NCBI RefSeq assembly: GCF_002117145.1
Contig: NZ_CP008743.1
Span: forward strand, 310,001 to 374,000
Source of the DNA: Candidatus Nucleicultrix amoebiphila FS5
Lineage (GTDB): Bacteria > Pseudomonadota > Alphaproteobacteria > Caedimonadales > Nucleicultricaceae
DNA length: 64,000 nt
Direction: 5' to 3'
Made by a program: the position numbers and the translations under genes. Below are positions 8,059 to 17,868 of this stretch, piece by piece. How positions within the stretch are numbered: position 1 is the stretch's first letter; each line of letters begins with the position of its first letter. The notes under the pieces were generated by a model. The model ran no database searches. It was not told the origin of the DNA and saw nothing but the letters and a program-made list of their open reading frames with translations.

Positions 8059-9279
8059 TCAATGGGAATCTTCAGATTCACTTTTTCCAAATTCAGCTTT
8101 AAGAAGAAAAGAATTTTTGATAACCACTTCATCTCCTTCTTTTAATCCATCAATAATTTCTAAAAATTCACCTTTTTCTGATCCTTTTATGTTAATCAAT
8201 TTTGCTTCAAAGGAATGTTCATTGGTTTTTATAAATACTACAATTTTTCCATCAATACGTTGTATGGCTGAACTGGGTAAGCTCAAGAGGGCTGAATTCT
8301 CATCTATAACCACTTGGGCTTTTATAAAATCTCCTGGATGTAATGCATGCTGAGGATTACTCATTTGAATAACAGCACGCCCCGTTCGACTTTCTTCATT
8401 AATTACGGGACTAACATACATAATAAGACCAGAATTGATAAGCTCTCCTTGATGAGCAAATACATCTACCTTTTGATCTTTTTTAATTTTTGGTAACTCT
8501 TCTGCAGAAATTGCGAGATTGATCCAAACCGTATCTAAGTTTGCAATTACAAAGATTTGTTTATCGCTGGAAATAACCTCACCAAGGGTGATATGACGTT
8601 CAATAATTTTTCCATCAATTGGGGAATCAATTGTGTATATATTAAGGGGGGATTCTTGTGTGGGAAGTTTTTGTATCTGTTTCTCCGTCATACTGAGAGC
8701 TAAAAGATTTTGTTTAGCTTTTTCAAGGTTAATTTTAGCATTTTCGTAATTGTTTCTTGTTTGAATAAACTGGACTTCAGCTCTAACTTTTAGTTTCCAA
8801 AGTTTTTCTTCTCTTCCAAGTAAATCTTTTTGTAAACCTAAGTTTTTATAAGCTGAAATATAAGATGATTTTGCTTCAGCCATATCTCGACTTTGTAACG
8901 TGACTAGAGGTTCACCAGATTTTGCTACCTCTCCTAGCCCCTTAAATATTTCTTTCACAACACCAGGTACAGATGCAACCACGTGAGTGATCTTGTTTTC
9001 ATTCAATGCAATTTGTCCAGGAAAGGTGATGCGATGCTGAAAATGATTTTTTTTGAGAGTTATTGTTTGAAGATCAAAGCGTTTTATTTGCTCATTTGTT
9101 AATTTAATCACTTTTCTTTCTTCGTGATTATTTTCTTTTTTAGACTTATCATCTTGAGGATATTTTTCAATGCTTTTACTAAAATAAGAAATCGAATTTT
9201 TTAAGAAAAAGCCTCCCGCAAAGCTTACTAGCACAAGCGCTACACTAATAGCAATGAGTAGCCTCCTTTTATTCATCAT
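8059..9279 (-). CDS. czcB: RND periplasmic adaptor, CzcB/CusB-like (copy 1)
   Basis: This membrane-fusion protein bridges the RND pump to an outer-membrane channel. An N-terminal anchor (LLIAISVALVLVSFAGGFFL) is followed by a barrel-sandwich lipoyl-like half (VVASVPGVVKEIFKGLGEVAKSGE), a helical hairpin at about 140-200, the second lipoyl half (YTIDSPIDGKIIERHITLGE), and beta-barrel and proximal domains. The frame opens at TTG 9294, but ATG 9279, preceded by TTAGGATCGA, is the better start. It is the first gene of the minus-strand operon czcB-czcA-czcD. No metal-responsive regulator gene lies beside it. Confidence 0.92.
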   Translation of the reverse strand: MMNKRRLLIAISVALVLVSFAGGFFLKNSISYFSKSIEKYPQDDKSKKENNHEERKVIKLTNEQIKRFDLQTITLKKNHFQHRITFPGQIALNENKITHVVASVPGVVKEIFKGLGEVAKSGEPLVTLQSRDMAEAKSSYISAYKNLGLQKDLLGREEKLWKLKVRAEVQFIQTRNNYENAKINLEKAKQNLLALSMTEKQIQKLPTQESPLNIYTIDSPIDGKIIERHITLGEVISSDKQIFVIANLDTVWINLAISAEELPKIKKDQKVDVFAHQGELINSGLIMYVSPVINEESRTGRAVIQMSNPQHALHPGDFIKAQVVIDENSALLSLPSSAIQRIDGKIVVFIKTNEHSFEAKLINIKGSEKGEFLEIIDGLKEGDEVVIKNSFLLKAEFGKSESEDSH

Positions 9280-9429
9280 ATTCGATCCTAACAATCATTT
9301 AATTTAAGCCCCACTTCTATACATAATTAGCTTGCAAAGCATTAAGAATTTACTAATGGTTTTGTTAAACAACTCAGTTTGGAGGCGGTTAGTCAACGGT
9401 TAACTGATCTCCGCCACTATTACTACAAA

Positions 9430-9749
9430 CTAATCCTTGATGAATTTTCCCCATACTTTGATTTCTGGATTCGCATAGAGCTTGATGGGGCGTCCGATCA
9501 GATTAGATAGGATTGTACTCCTCGCCCAACCTATCCGCGATGTTATTCGAATAAAAGGTCATATAGAAATGTCTTTCGATCTATGTAATTTAGGCTGTCG
9601 GCTGAAGGCGCTACTTGGTGTGTCGACGACCAGTTGATATTTCGCTGTTCGTAGCCGGAGATCTTGACAATGATGGGTGTGGAAAAGGCCAGCTCGCCCA
9701 TCACGCTATAGGTTATATAACCTTGAAAACGGATTTCGTAGAATGACAT
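9430..9749 (-). pseudogene. Frameshifted foreign gene (copy 1)
   Basis: From ATG 9749 the frame reads MSFYEIRFQGYITYSVMGEL and continues to a TAA at 9543. One base over, the reading continues as ITSRIGWARSTILSN...GRPIKLYANPEIKVWGKFIKD and stops at 9430. Together they make about 105 residues with a single-base shift near 9546-9550. Base composition is more GC-rich than in neighbouring genes. The tone of the sequence resembles small phage or secretion-structure proteins, but I cannot name the family. The same lesion occurs in copy 2, so the break predates the duplication. Confidence 0.5.
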
Positions 9750-9804
9750 GTTGATCTTTATTTGTTAAGGTGAAATAAAAAATTGAGTAAGAAGAGTCAT
9801 TGTT

Positions 9805-10560
9805 ATGAATACGGATCTGGAAAAGGCCTTAAGTAAGGTTCCTGAAGTTACTTTAGGGTTTTGGATTATAAAAATTCTTGCAACGACATTAGGTGAAACG
9901 GGCGGTGATGCAGTTTCAATGTCTATGGGATTTGGATATCTTGCAGGTACTGCTATTTTTGCAATCATTTTTCTTACGGTCGTCTGGGTACAAATAAAAG
10001 CCACGCATTTTTCTCCTTTTACATATTGGACAACTATCATCGCTACGACCACAATCGGCACAACTTTGGCTGATTTTGCTGATAGATCTCTAGGTATCGG
10101 ATACCCTGGAGGATCTTTGCTTCTTCTGACTTTATTGCTCTTATCTCTATTTATATGGCATCGCGCTTTGGGAACGATTTCTGTTCAAAGCATTACGACA
10201 TACAAAGCAGAGATATTTTACTGGGTAACTATTATGTTTTCCCAAACATTAGGCACAGCATTAGGAGATTGGACAGCTGATACAGCTGGGCTTGGCTATA
10301 CTGCCGCTGCCGGCATATTTAGCGGTCTCTTGGCTATCATTGTCTTAATCTATTTTAAAACTAATATCTCACGTACGGCGCTTTTTTGGACAGCCTTCAT
10401 TCTAACGCGCCCCTTGGGTGCAGTTGTAGGCGATTTTCTTGATAAACCAATAGATCACGGAGGCCTTGAATTGAGCCGCTATACCGCTTCGATTTTATTA
10501 TTGATCGCAATAATCGTTTGCACTTTTGTCTTTAAACAAAGAGCTGGAAAGGCTCATTAA
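9805..10560 (+). CDS. DUF347/COG4705-type repeat membrane protein (copy 1)
   Basis: This 251-residue integral membrane protein has four internal repeats, each pairing a helix with a conserved T-L-G/A-x-x-x-[G/A]-D turn: KILATTLGETGGD, IIATTTIGTTLADFAD, TIMFSQTLGTALGDWTAD and FILTRPLGAVVGDFLDK. These match the DUF347 repeat, of which the family has four. The repeated aspartates inside helices suggest ion handling, which would fit its location beside metal-efflux genes, but no function is established. It is divergent from the efflux operon and about 525 bases from czcB. Confidence 0.8.
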   Translation: MNTDLEKALSKVPEVTLGFWIIKILATTLGETGGDAVSMSMGFGYLAGTAIFAIIFLTVVWVQIKATHFSPFTYWTTIIATTTIGTTLADFADRSLGIGYPGGSLLLLTLLLLSLFIWHRALGTISVQSITTYKAEIFYWVTIMFSQTLGTALGDWTADTAGLGYTAAAGIFSGLLAIIVLIYFKTNISRTALFWTAFILTRPLGAVVGDFLDKPIDHGGLELSRYTASILLLIAIIVCTFVFKQRAGKAH

Positions 10561-10620
10561 AGATTCCTCTTGCTCCATTGGGGTGCTGCGCGCTTGTCTG
10601 TCAGCTAATTCAACAGATAA

Positions 10621-10758
10621 TTAAAACCCTCGATAATCAACTGCTTTATTGATAAAGACTTGACGCTTGTCGGAAAAAGACTCAGAACCGGCTATCATCT
10701 TATCAACTATATTGTTCATATTTTTTGTGTCATCCCTCTTGATAAGCAGGCTTTTCAT
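10621..10758 (-). CDS. Small 45-residue protein (copy 1 end)
   Basis: The frame starts at ATG 10758 inside recombination arm J2 and reads MKSLLIKRDDTKNMNNIVDK, ending KAVDYRGF. The hydrophilic, helical-looking sequence with FINKAVDY near the end could be a small DNA-binding or antitoxin-like protein, but this is a guess. Its first 12 codons match the 57-residue gene at 3337-3510. No Shine-Dalgarno site is obvious. An identical copy lies at 17869-18006, divergent from the intact crcB. Confidence 0.35.
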   Translation of the reverse strand: MKSLLIKRDDTKNMNNIVDKMIAGSESFSDKRQVFINKAVDYRGF

Positions 10759-10821
10759 TGTTTATGCTGCTAAAATAAAAAATACGGGAAGCCCATGATC
10801 TTAACATACACGGCAGTCGCC
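10723..10821. repeat. Recombination arm J2 (hybrid middle junction)
   Basis: The left part matches J3 (G at 10750 and the same divergent small gene). The right part matches J1 (no four-base insertion; crcB codons run into the same GC-rich foreign segment). The switch lies within 10751-10782, where all three junctions are identical. This is the pattern expected of a crossover product. Confidence 0.88.
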
Positions 10822-10881
10822 GCGGCGGGGCTCTATGCGTATAACACCGCACGCATGATGAACCATCTCATGCAGCTATGA
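10795..10881 (+). pseudogene. crcB 5' fragment fused to foreign sequence (copy 2)
   Basis: Identical to the fragment at 3547-3633: nine crcB codons, then a GC-rich segment, then a stop overlapping the next ATG. In this position it is preceded by the same upstream region as the intact crcB, so a crcB promoter, if present, would now drive the small membrane protein behind it. Confidence 0.65.
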
Positions 10882-11093
10882 CGGATTACAAAAATTGGGC
10901 AGTGATAACCGCTTCTATTTTTCTACTTCTAACTATTTTGTCTATCAAGCTATATAAAGCTAATCAAAAACAGAAGTTTGTTTTTATTGGATGTTTGATT
11001 ATAGCAACTTCTCTTTTATTCATCCCTAGATGGAAAGAAGCAGAAGTAGTGTACAGGATGGCCCCTTGGTGTTATATCTATACCAAACGCTGA
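10878..11093 (+). CDS. Small two-helix membrane protein (copy 2)
   Basis: Identical 71-residue product to the gene at 3630, with two membrane helices and the same ATGA overlap with the fragment before it. Its upstream region differs from copy 1 left of the junction, so the two copies may be expressed differently. Confidence 0.5.
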   Translation: MTDYKNWAVITASIFLLLTILSIKLYKANQKQKFVFIGCLIIATSLLFIPRWKEAEVVYRMAPWCYIYTKR

Positions 11094-11143
11094 TGCGCAT
11101 AAAAATATGATGAAAAAAGATCATGATCATTAATCATGAAATT

Positions 11144-12025
11144 TTAGCAATTTGTTTCGCAGTTTGATTTTCTCTTGCTGGACTCAAGTTGAATAGTTAC
11201 ATGAGATATATCGTGATTTCTTTTAATAATTTCTGATAATTTCTCAGTGAGGCTATCATGATAGTGATCAAAATCAACATTTATGTGAACAGATAGGGCA
11301 GTTTCTCTAGTGCTAATTGGCCAAATATGTAAATCGTGTATAGCAATTACTTCTGCATTCTCCATCAAATTTAATTTTAGCTTTTCCATATCAATAGAAG
11401 TTGGGACTGCAAGAAGCATGAGATTTAAAGACTCCTTAAACAATCCCCAAGAGCTAATTAATATTATTGCCGCAATGACCAAACTTATTATTGGATCTAT
11501 CCAAAACCAAGATTTCCAAAGAATAAATAAACCCGCAAAAATCACGCCTAAAGAAACTAATGCATCCAGAAGCATATGCAAAAAGGCGCCTTGAATATTA
11601 ATATCAGTGTGACGATCATGAAAAAAGAAAAAGGCAGTCATTCCATTTATAATCACTCCTATAAATGCCACTATAATCACGGTAGTTGATGCTATAGGCT
11701 GATCAATCCCTAAACGTTGAATTGCTTCCCATATAATTCCGCCCACTGCCAGGAATAATAGGATAGCATTAATAAATGCCGCTATAATTGTTGCATTTTT
11801 ATAACCATAAGTAAATTTTTGAGGAGCTTTTTTATAGGTAAGCCAATACCCAAACCAAGCTATCAATAAACCAAAAACGTCCCCAGCATTATGAGCCGCA
11901 TCCGCTATAAGAGCTAATGATTGAGATTGCAATCCATAAAATATTTCAGTGATGATAAAAATCGAATTTAAAAATATTCCAATGATAAATTTTTTATTAA
12001 TGCTATGATCATGAGAATGATCCAT
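11144..12025 (-). CDS. czcD: CDF-family zinc/cadmium efflux protein (copy 2)
   Basis: Identical 293-residue product to the gene at 3896. The transport-site residues D42, H45, D49, H150 and D154 are all intact, so this copy should be functional. It is the last gene of the second czcB-czcA-czcD operon. Confidence 0.92.
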   Translation of the reverse strand: MDHSHDHSINKKFIIGIFLNSIFIITEIFYGLQSQSLALIADAAHNAGDVFGLLIAWFGYWLTYKKAPQKFTYGYKNATIIAAFINAILLFLAVGGIIWEAIQRLGIDQPIASTTVIIVAFIGVIINGMTAFFFFHDRHTDINIQGAFLHMLLDALVSLGVIFAGLFILWKSWFWIDPIISLVIAAIILISSWGLFKESLNLMLLAVPTSIDMEKLKLNLMENAEVIAIHDLHIWPISTRETALSVHINVDFDHYHDSLTEKLSEIIKRNHDISHVTIQLESSKRKSNCETNC

Positions 12026-12075
12026 GTTTCAATACCCCTTTACCAGGATAATTATTGATCAATATTTAGCAAGCA

Positions 12076-15000
12076 TTATATTGTTTTATGCTTTGAAAAC
12101 AGCTTGTAAAGAACAGGAATAATGAGCATAGTCAACAGAGTTGACGTGATAAGCCCTCCAATGACAACCGTTGCAAGAGGTTTTTGTACTTCCGCCCCCG
12201 TTCCAGTTGCAATTGCCATAGGTACAAACCCGAGAGATGCCACAAGAGCAGTCATGAGCACAGGTCTAAGCCTTGTCAATGCGCCATCTTTAATGGCAAT
12301 TTCCAGACTTTCTTTTTTAAGTTTATCATTAATAGTTGTAACCATTACAAGGCCATTCAAAACCACTATTCCAGAAAGAGCAATGAAACCAACTGCAGCA
12401 GAAATCGAAAATGGGATACCGCGGAGCCATAAACTTAAAATCCCGCCAGTTAAAGCAAGTGGGACAGCTGTAAAAATAAAAAGCGCTCCTTGAACGGAAT
12501 TAAGAGCAGCAAACAAAAGCATAAAAATCATAAAGAAACAACCAGGTACTACCCAATAGAGTCTTTCTTTTGCCTCCATAAGATTCTTGAATTGTCCTCC
12601 CCATTCCAACCAATATCCGACCGGTATTTGGATAGACTGCTTAATAGATAACTCCGCATTTTTTACAAAAGTTGCGATGTCAGTCCCACGGACATTTGCT
12701 TGAACTACAACGCGCCTTTTTCCATTCTCTCTGCTGATTTGATTAGGGCCATCTGTTATAACAAGTTCCACTACTTCTTTCATCGGGATGGAAACAACTT
12801 TGTCTTTTAAATTACCAGAGATTGTATCTTTTTCTGAGAATGGTTTTTTAAGAAAAATTGGAAGGTTTTCAAGAAGTGCAAAATTTTCTCTTAGTTCTCC
12901 TGAAAGCTTAACGATGATGTCATATTTTCTATCTCCTTCAAAAACAACACCTGCTTCACGACCACCAATAGCAATACTGATAACATTTAAAATATCATTC
13001 ACATTAAGTCCAAGGCGCGCCATACGGTCACGATTAAGTTTAAAATCTAGAACAGGTAATCCTGTAGTTTGCTCAACCTTAACATCAGCAGCTCCAGAAA
13101 TTTTTTTCAAAACGCCAGAAATTTGACTGGCAGTTTGATTCATGATATCAAAGTCATCTCCATAAATTTTTACAGCAACATCACTACGAACACCTGCTAT
13201 CAGTTCATTAAATCGCATTTGAATGGGCTGAGTAAATTCATAGGTATTTCCAGGAATAGACGCAACTGCTTTCTGAATATTCTCAATTAATTCAGCTTTT
13301 TTAAGTTCTGGATTGGGCCATTCAGATCGAGATTTAAAAATAATAAAAGTATCTGAAATATTAGGAGGCATAGGATCAGCAGCCATTTCAGCAGTACCAG
13401 TCTTTGAAAAAACAAATGAAACTTCTGGAAAGGAGGCCACTGTTCTTTCTATTTCAAATTGTATAACTTGAGAAGTCGTTAAAGAAGTGCTTGGTATGCG
13501 CATAGCATTCATAGCTAAATCTTTCTCATCGAGCGTTGGCACAAATTCTTGCCCCAACTGTGAAAAGATTATGGCAGAAAAAACAAATGCGACAATTGTG
13601 GATAATAAGACATTTTTCGGCTTTTCTAGCGCATAATCAAGAGCTTTTTCATAATATTGAGTTGCTCGTGTCATAAATGAACCTTGCGTTTCATCATGCC
13701 CCCCTTTTACAAAAAGAGCAGTCATAGCAGGAATAAAAGTGATCGATAGAATAAAAGCGCTAATAAGGGCCATGATGACCGTAATGGCCATAGGTTGAAA
13801 CATTTTCCCCTCAACACCTGTAAAAGTTAAAAGTGGGATATAGACTAAGACTAAAATGGCTTGTCCATAGAGGGTAGGACGACTCATCTCTTTTGTAGCA
13901 TCGACAACCTCTTTTAGCCTTTCGGCTAAATTGAGAGGGCGTTTTAATTCATGGGATTTCTCATTTAATCTTCTTAAAAAATTTTCAATAATGATGACCG
14001 ATCCATCTACCAAAAGACCAAAATCCAAAGCTCCTAAACTCATTAAATTTGCGCTTGTTCGTGTTCCCAGCATACCCATGGACGTCATCAGCATAGTAAT
14101 AGGTATGACAGATGCTGTAATAAGAGCTGCTCTAAAATTTTTGAGCATGAGAAATAAGATAACAATAACAAGTAAAGCGCCTTCGCTTAAATTTTTAGCC
14201 ACAGTTTTAACAGTTGCTTCGACTAATTTTGTTCTATTTAGAACTGTTTGTGCACTAATACCTGGAGGTAATGTTTTAACAATCTCATTAAATTTTTGAT
14301 CAACTGCATCGGCAACAATCCGACTATTTGAACCAATCAACATAAGCGCTGTTCCCACTACCGCGTCTGATCCATTTTCGCTACCACTTCCCGTCCGCAG
14401 CTCTCTACCAATTTCTACACTCGCCACATCTTTTAAGTAAACCGGAGTGCTGTTTTTCGATGAAACAACAATATTTTGAATTTGTTCAATTGTTTCTGTT
14501 CTGCCATCTGCGCGAACAGTTAAAGACTCTCCATTTTTCTCGATATATCCAGCGCCCAGACTAAGATTATTTCGTTCTACAATTTCTTGAATATCTGTAA
14601 AACTTAGCCCTAAGGCAATCAATTTATAGGGATCTGGCTGAACGTGATACTGTTTTACATAACCTCCTATGGAATCTATACCTGCAACACCAGGAACCGT
14701 TTTTAGCTGAGGTTTAATAATCCAATCTTGAATAGTTCTTAAGTAGCCAGATTTTTCATAATCTTTCTTCAGAATATAGCCTTCAGGTGTCAAATAGCTA
14801 CCATCTGATTGAAATCCTGGCTTTCCATCTACGATTTTAGCTGTCTTTGGATGTTCATATTGTAAAGTCCACATGTATATTTCGCCAAGGCCTGTTGATA
14901 TAGCCCCCATTTTAGGAGCAACATTCGCAGGCAGATTTTCTTTTGCTTCGGTCAATTTTTCGCTGACTTGTTGTCTTGCAAAGTAGATATTAACATCATC

Positions 15001-15294
15001 ATTAAAAATAGCCGTAACTTGAGAAAAACCATTCCGAGATAATGACCGGGTTGATTGAAGGCCAGGAATTCCAGAAAGAGCGGTTTCAATAGGAAAGGTA
15101 ACTTGCTTTTCAATTTGAAAAGGAGAGAATCCAGAAACAATAGTATTAATTTGAACTTGGTTATTTGTAATATCAGGAACTGCATCAATGGGCAGATACT
15201 TAAGACTAATGATACCAAAGATAGAGGTAATAAAAACCAAAAACACAACAAAAAAACGTTTTTTTGTTACCCATTGAACGATCTTCTCAAGCAT
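12076..15294 (-). CDS. czcA: HME-RND efflux pump, CzcA/CusA family (copy 2)
   Basis: Identical 1072-residue product to the gene at 4828, with the proton-relay motif near 424-438 and the same 147-184 insertion. With both copies intact, pump dosage is doubled. Confidence 0.93.
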   Translation of the reverse strand: MLEKIVQWVTKKRFFVVFLVFITSIFGIISLKYLPIDAVPDITNNQVQINTIVSGFSPFQIEKQVTFPIETALSGIPGLQSTRSLSRNGFSQVTAIFNDDVNIYFARQQVSEKLTEAKENLPANVAPKMGAISTGLGEIYMWTLQYEHPKTAKIVDGKPGFQSDGSYLTPEGYILKKDYEKSGYLRTIQDWIIKPQLKTVPGVAGIDSIGGYVKQYHVQPDPYKLIALGLSFTDIQEIVERNNLSLGAGYIEKNGESLTVRADGRTETIEQIQNIVVSSKNSTPVYLKDVASVEIGRELRTGSGSENGSDAVVGTALMLIGSNSRIVADAVDQKFNEIVKTLPPGISAQTVLNRTKLVEATVKTVAKNLSEGALLVIVILFLMLKNFRAALITASVIPITMLMTSMGMLGTRTSANLMSLGALDFGLLVDGSVIIIENFLRRLNEKSHELKRPLNLAERLKEVVDATKEMSRPTLYGQAILVLVYIPLLTFTGVEGKMFQPMAITVIMALISAFILSITFIPAMTALFVKGGHDETQGSFMTRATQYYEKALDYALEKPKNVLLSTIVAFVFSAIIFSQLGQEFVPTLDEKDLAMNAMRIPSTSLTTSQVIQFEIERTVASFPEVSFVFSKTGTAEMAADPMPPNISDTFIIFKSRSEWPNPELKKAELIENIQKAVASIPGNTYEFTQPIQMRFNELIAGVRSDVAVKIYGDDFDIMNQTASQISGVLKKISGAADVKVEQTTGLPVLDFKLNRDRMARLGLNVNDILNVISIAIGGREAGVVFEGDRKYDIIVKLSGELRENFALLENLPIFLKKPFSEKDTISGNLKDKVVSIPMKEVVELVITDGPNQISRENGKRRVVVQANVRGTDIATFVKNAELSIKQSIQIPVGYWLEWGGQFKNLMEAKERLYWVVPGCFFMIFMLLFAALNSVQGALFIFTAVPLALTGGILSLWLRGIPFSISAAVGFIALSGIVVLNGLVMVTTINDKLKKESLEIAIKDGALTRLRPVLMTALVASLGFVPMAIATGTGAEVQKPLATVVIGGLITSTLLTMLIIPVLYKLFSKHKTI

Positions 15295-15306
15295 AAATTA
15301 CCTCTC

Positions 15307-16527
15307 TCAATGGGAATCTTCAGATTCACTTTTTCCAAATTCAGCTTTAAGAAGAAAAGAATTTTTGATAACCACTTCATCTCCTTCTTTTAATCCATCA
15401 ATAATTTCTAAAAATTCACCTTTTTCTGATCCTTTTATGTTAATCAATTTTGCTTCAAAGGAATGTTCATTGGTTTTTATAAATACTACAATTTTTCCAT
15501 CAATACGTTGTATGGCTGAACTGGGTAAGCTCAAGAGGGCTGAATTCTCATCTATAACCACTTGGGCTTTTATAAAATCTCCTGGATGTAATGCATGCTG
15601 AGGATTACTCATTTGAATAACAGCACGCCCCGTTCGACTTTCTTCATTAATTACGGGACTAACATACATAATAAGACCAGAATTGATAAGCTCTCCTTGA
15701 TGAGCAAATACATCTACCTTTTGATCTTTTTTAATTTTTGGTAACTCTTCTGCAGAAATTGCGAGATTGATCCAAACCGTATCTAAGTTTGCAATTACAA
15801 AGATTTGTTTATCGCTGGAAATAACCTCACCAAGGGTGATATGACGTTCAATAATTTTTCCATCAATTGGGGAATCAATTGTGTATATATTAAGGGGGGA
15901 TTCTTGTGTGGGAAGTTTTTGTATCTGTTTCTCCGTCATACTGAGAGCTAAAAGATTTTGTTTAGCTTTTTCAAGGTTAATTTTAGCATTTTCGTAATTG
16001 TTTCTTGTTTGAATAAACTGGACTTCAGCTCTAACTTTTAGTTTCCAAAGTTTTTCTTCTCTTCCAAGTAAATCTTTTTGTAAACCTAAGTTTTTATAAG
16101 CTGAAATATAAGATGATTTTGCTTCAGCCATATCTCGACTTTGTAACGTGACTAGAGGTTCACCAGATTTTGCTACCTCTCCTAGCCCCTTAAATATTTC
16201 TTTCACAACACCAGGTACAGATGCAACCACGTGAGTGATCTTGTTTTCATTCAATGCAATTTGTCCAGGAAAGGTGATGCGATGCTGAAAATGATTTTTT
16301 TTGAGAGTTATTGTTTGAAGATCAAAGCGTTTTATTTGCTCATTTGTTAATTTAATCACTTTTCTTTCTTCGTGATTATTTTCTTTTTTAGACTTATCAT
16401 CTTGAGGATATTTTTCAATGCTTTTACTAAAATAAGAAATCGAATTTTTTAAGAAAAAGCCTCCCGCAAAGCTTACTAGCACAAGCGCTACACTAATAGC
16501 AATGAGTAGCCTCCTTTTATTCATCAT
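15307..16527 (-). CDS. czcB: RND periplasmic adaptor, CzcB/CusB-like (copy 2)
   Basis: Identical product to the gene at 8059, with the same likely ATG start 15 bases inside a longer TTG-initiated frame. The upstream region (16528-16677) is the same as in copy 1, so both operons should share promoter and control. Confidence 0.92.
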   Translation of the reverse strand: MMNKRRLLIAISVALVLVSFAGGFFLKNSISYFSKSIEKYPQDDKSKKENNHEERKVIKLTNEQIKRFDLQTITLKKNHFQHRITFPGQIALNENKITHVVASVPGVVKEIFKGLGEVAKSGEPLVTLQSRDMAEAKSSYISAYKNLGLQKDLLGREEKLWKLKVRAEVQFIQTRNNYENAKINLEKAKQNLLALSMTEKQIQKLPTQESPLNIYTIDSPIDGKIIERHITLGEVISSDKQIFVIANLDTVWINLAISAEELPKIKKDQKVDVFAHQGELINSGLIMYVSPVINEESRTGRAVIQMSNPQHALHPGDFIKAQVVIDENSALLSLPSSAIQRIDGKIVVFIKTNEHSFEAKLINIKGSEKGEFLEIIDGLKEGDEVVIKNSFLLKAEFGKSESEDSH

Positions 16528-16677
16528 ATTCGATCCTAACAATCATTTAATTTAAGCCCCACTTCTATACATAATTAGCTTGCAAAGCATTAAGAATTTA
16601 CTAATGGTTTTGTTAAACAACTCAGTTTGGAGGCGGTTAGTCAACGGTTAACTGATCTCCGCCACTATTACTACAAA

Positions 16678-16997
16678 CTAATCCTTGATGAATTTTCCCC
16701 ATACTTTGATTTCTGGATTCGCATAGAGCTTGATGGGGCGTCCGATCAGATTAGATAGGATTGTACTCCTCGCCCAACCTATCCGCGATGTTATTCGAAT
16801 AAAAGGTCATATAGAAATGTCTTTCGATCTATGTAATTTAGGCTGTCGGCTGAAGGCGCTACTTGGTGTGTCGACGACCAGTTGATATTTCGCTGTTCGT
16901 AGCCGGAGATCTTGACAATGATGGGTGTGGAAAAGGCCAGCTCGCCCATCACGCTATAGGTTATATAACCTTGAAAACGGATTTCGTAGAATGACAT
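16678..16997 (-). pseudogene. Frameshifted foreign gene (copy 2)
   Basis: Identical to the broken gene at 9430-9749, including the single-base frameshift near 16794-16798. A shared lesion shows that the unit was duplicated after the gene had decayed. Confidence 0.5.
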
Positions 16998-17052
16998 GTT
17001 GATCTTTATTTGTTAAGGTGAAATAAAAAATTGAGTAAGAAGAGTCATTGTT

Positions 17053-17808
17053 ATGAATACGGATCTGGAAAAGGCCTTAAGTAAGGTTCCTGAAGTTACT
17101 TTAGGGTTTTGGATTATAAAAATTCTTGCAACGACATTAGGTGAAACGGGCGGTGATGCAGTTTCAATGTCTATGGGATTTGGATATCTTGCAGGTACTG
17201 CTATTTTTGCAATCATTTTTCTTACGGTCGTCTGGGTACAAATAAAAGCCACGCATTTTTCTCCTTTTACATATTGGACAACTATCATCGCTACGACCAC
17301 AATCGGCACAACTTTGGCTGATTTTGCTGATAGATCTCTAGGTATCGGATACCCTGGAGGATCTTTGCTTCTTCTGACTTTATTGCTCTTATCTCTATTT
17401 ATATGGCATCGCGCTTTGGGAACGATTTCTGTTCAAAGCATTACGACATACAAAGCAGAGATATTTTACTGGGTAACTATTATGTTTTCCCAAACATTAG
17501 GCACAGCATTAGGAGATTGGACAGCTGATACAGCTGGGCTTGGCTATACTGCCGCTGCCGGCATATTTAGCGGTCTCTTGGCTATCATTGTCTTAATCTA
17601 TTTTAAAACTAATATCTCACGTACGGCGCTTTTTTGGACAGCCTTCATTCTAACGCGCCCCTTGGGTGCAGTTGTAGGCGATTTTCTTGATAAACCAATA
17701 GATCACGGAGGCCTTGAATTGAGCCGCTATACCGCTTCGATTTTATTATTGATCGCAATAATCGTTTGCACTTTTGTCTTTAAACAAAGAGCTGGAAAGG
17801 CTCATTAA
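17053..17808 (+). CDS. DUF347/COG4705-type repeat membrane protein (copy 2)
   Basis: Identical 251-residue product to the gene at 9805, with all four helix-aspartate repeats intact. It is followed by the small minus-strand frame and then by the intact crcB. Confidence 0.8.
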   Translation: MNTDLEKALSKVPEVTLGFWIIKILATTLGETGGDAVSMSMGFGYLAGTAIFAIIFLTVVWVQIKATHFSPFTYWTTIIATTTIGTTLADFADRSLGIGYPGGSLLLLTLLLLSLFIWHRALGTISVQSITTYKAEIFYWVTIMFSQTLGTALGDWTADTAGLGYTAAAGIFSGLLAIIVLIYFKTNISRTALFWTAFILTRPLGAVVGDFLDKPIDHGGLELSRYTASILLLIAIIVCTFVFKQRAGKAH

Positions 17809-17868
17809 AGATTCCTCTTGCTCCATTGGGGTGCTGCGCGCTTGTCTGTCAGCTAATTCAACAGATAA

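Larger units (their letters stand above)
3503..10750. repeat. 7248-bp tandem duplication, copy 1
   Basis: This is the first copy of a direct tandem repeat. Every gene in it recurs 7248 bases downstream with an identical predicted protein, and the noncoding stretches I compared are also identical. Contents: a crcB 5' fragment, a small membrane protein, czcD-, czcA- and czcB-like genes, a broken foreign gene, a DUF347-type gene and a small minus-strand frame. The exact edges are set within the 32-base crossover interval 3503-3534. Confidence 0.95.
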
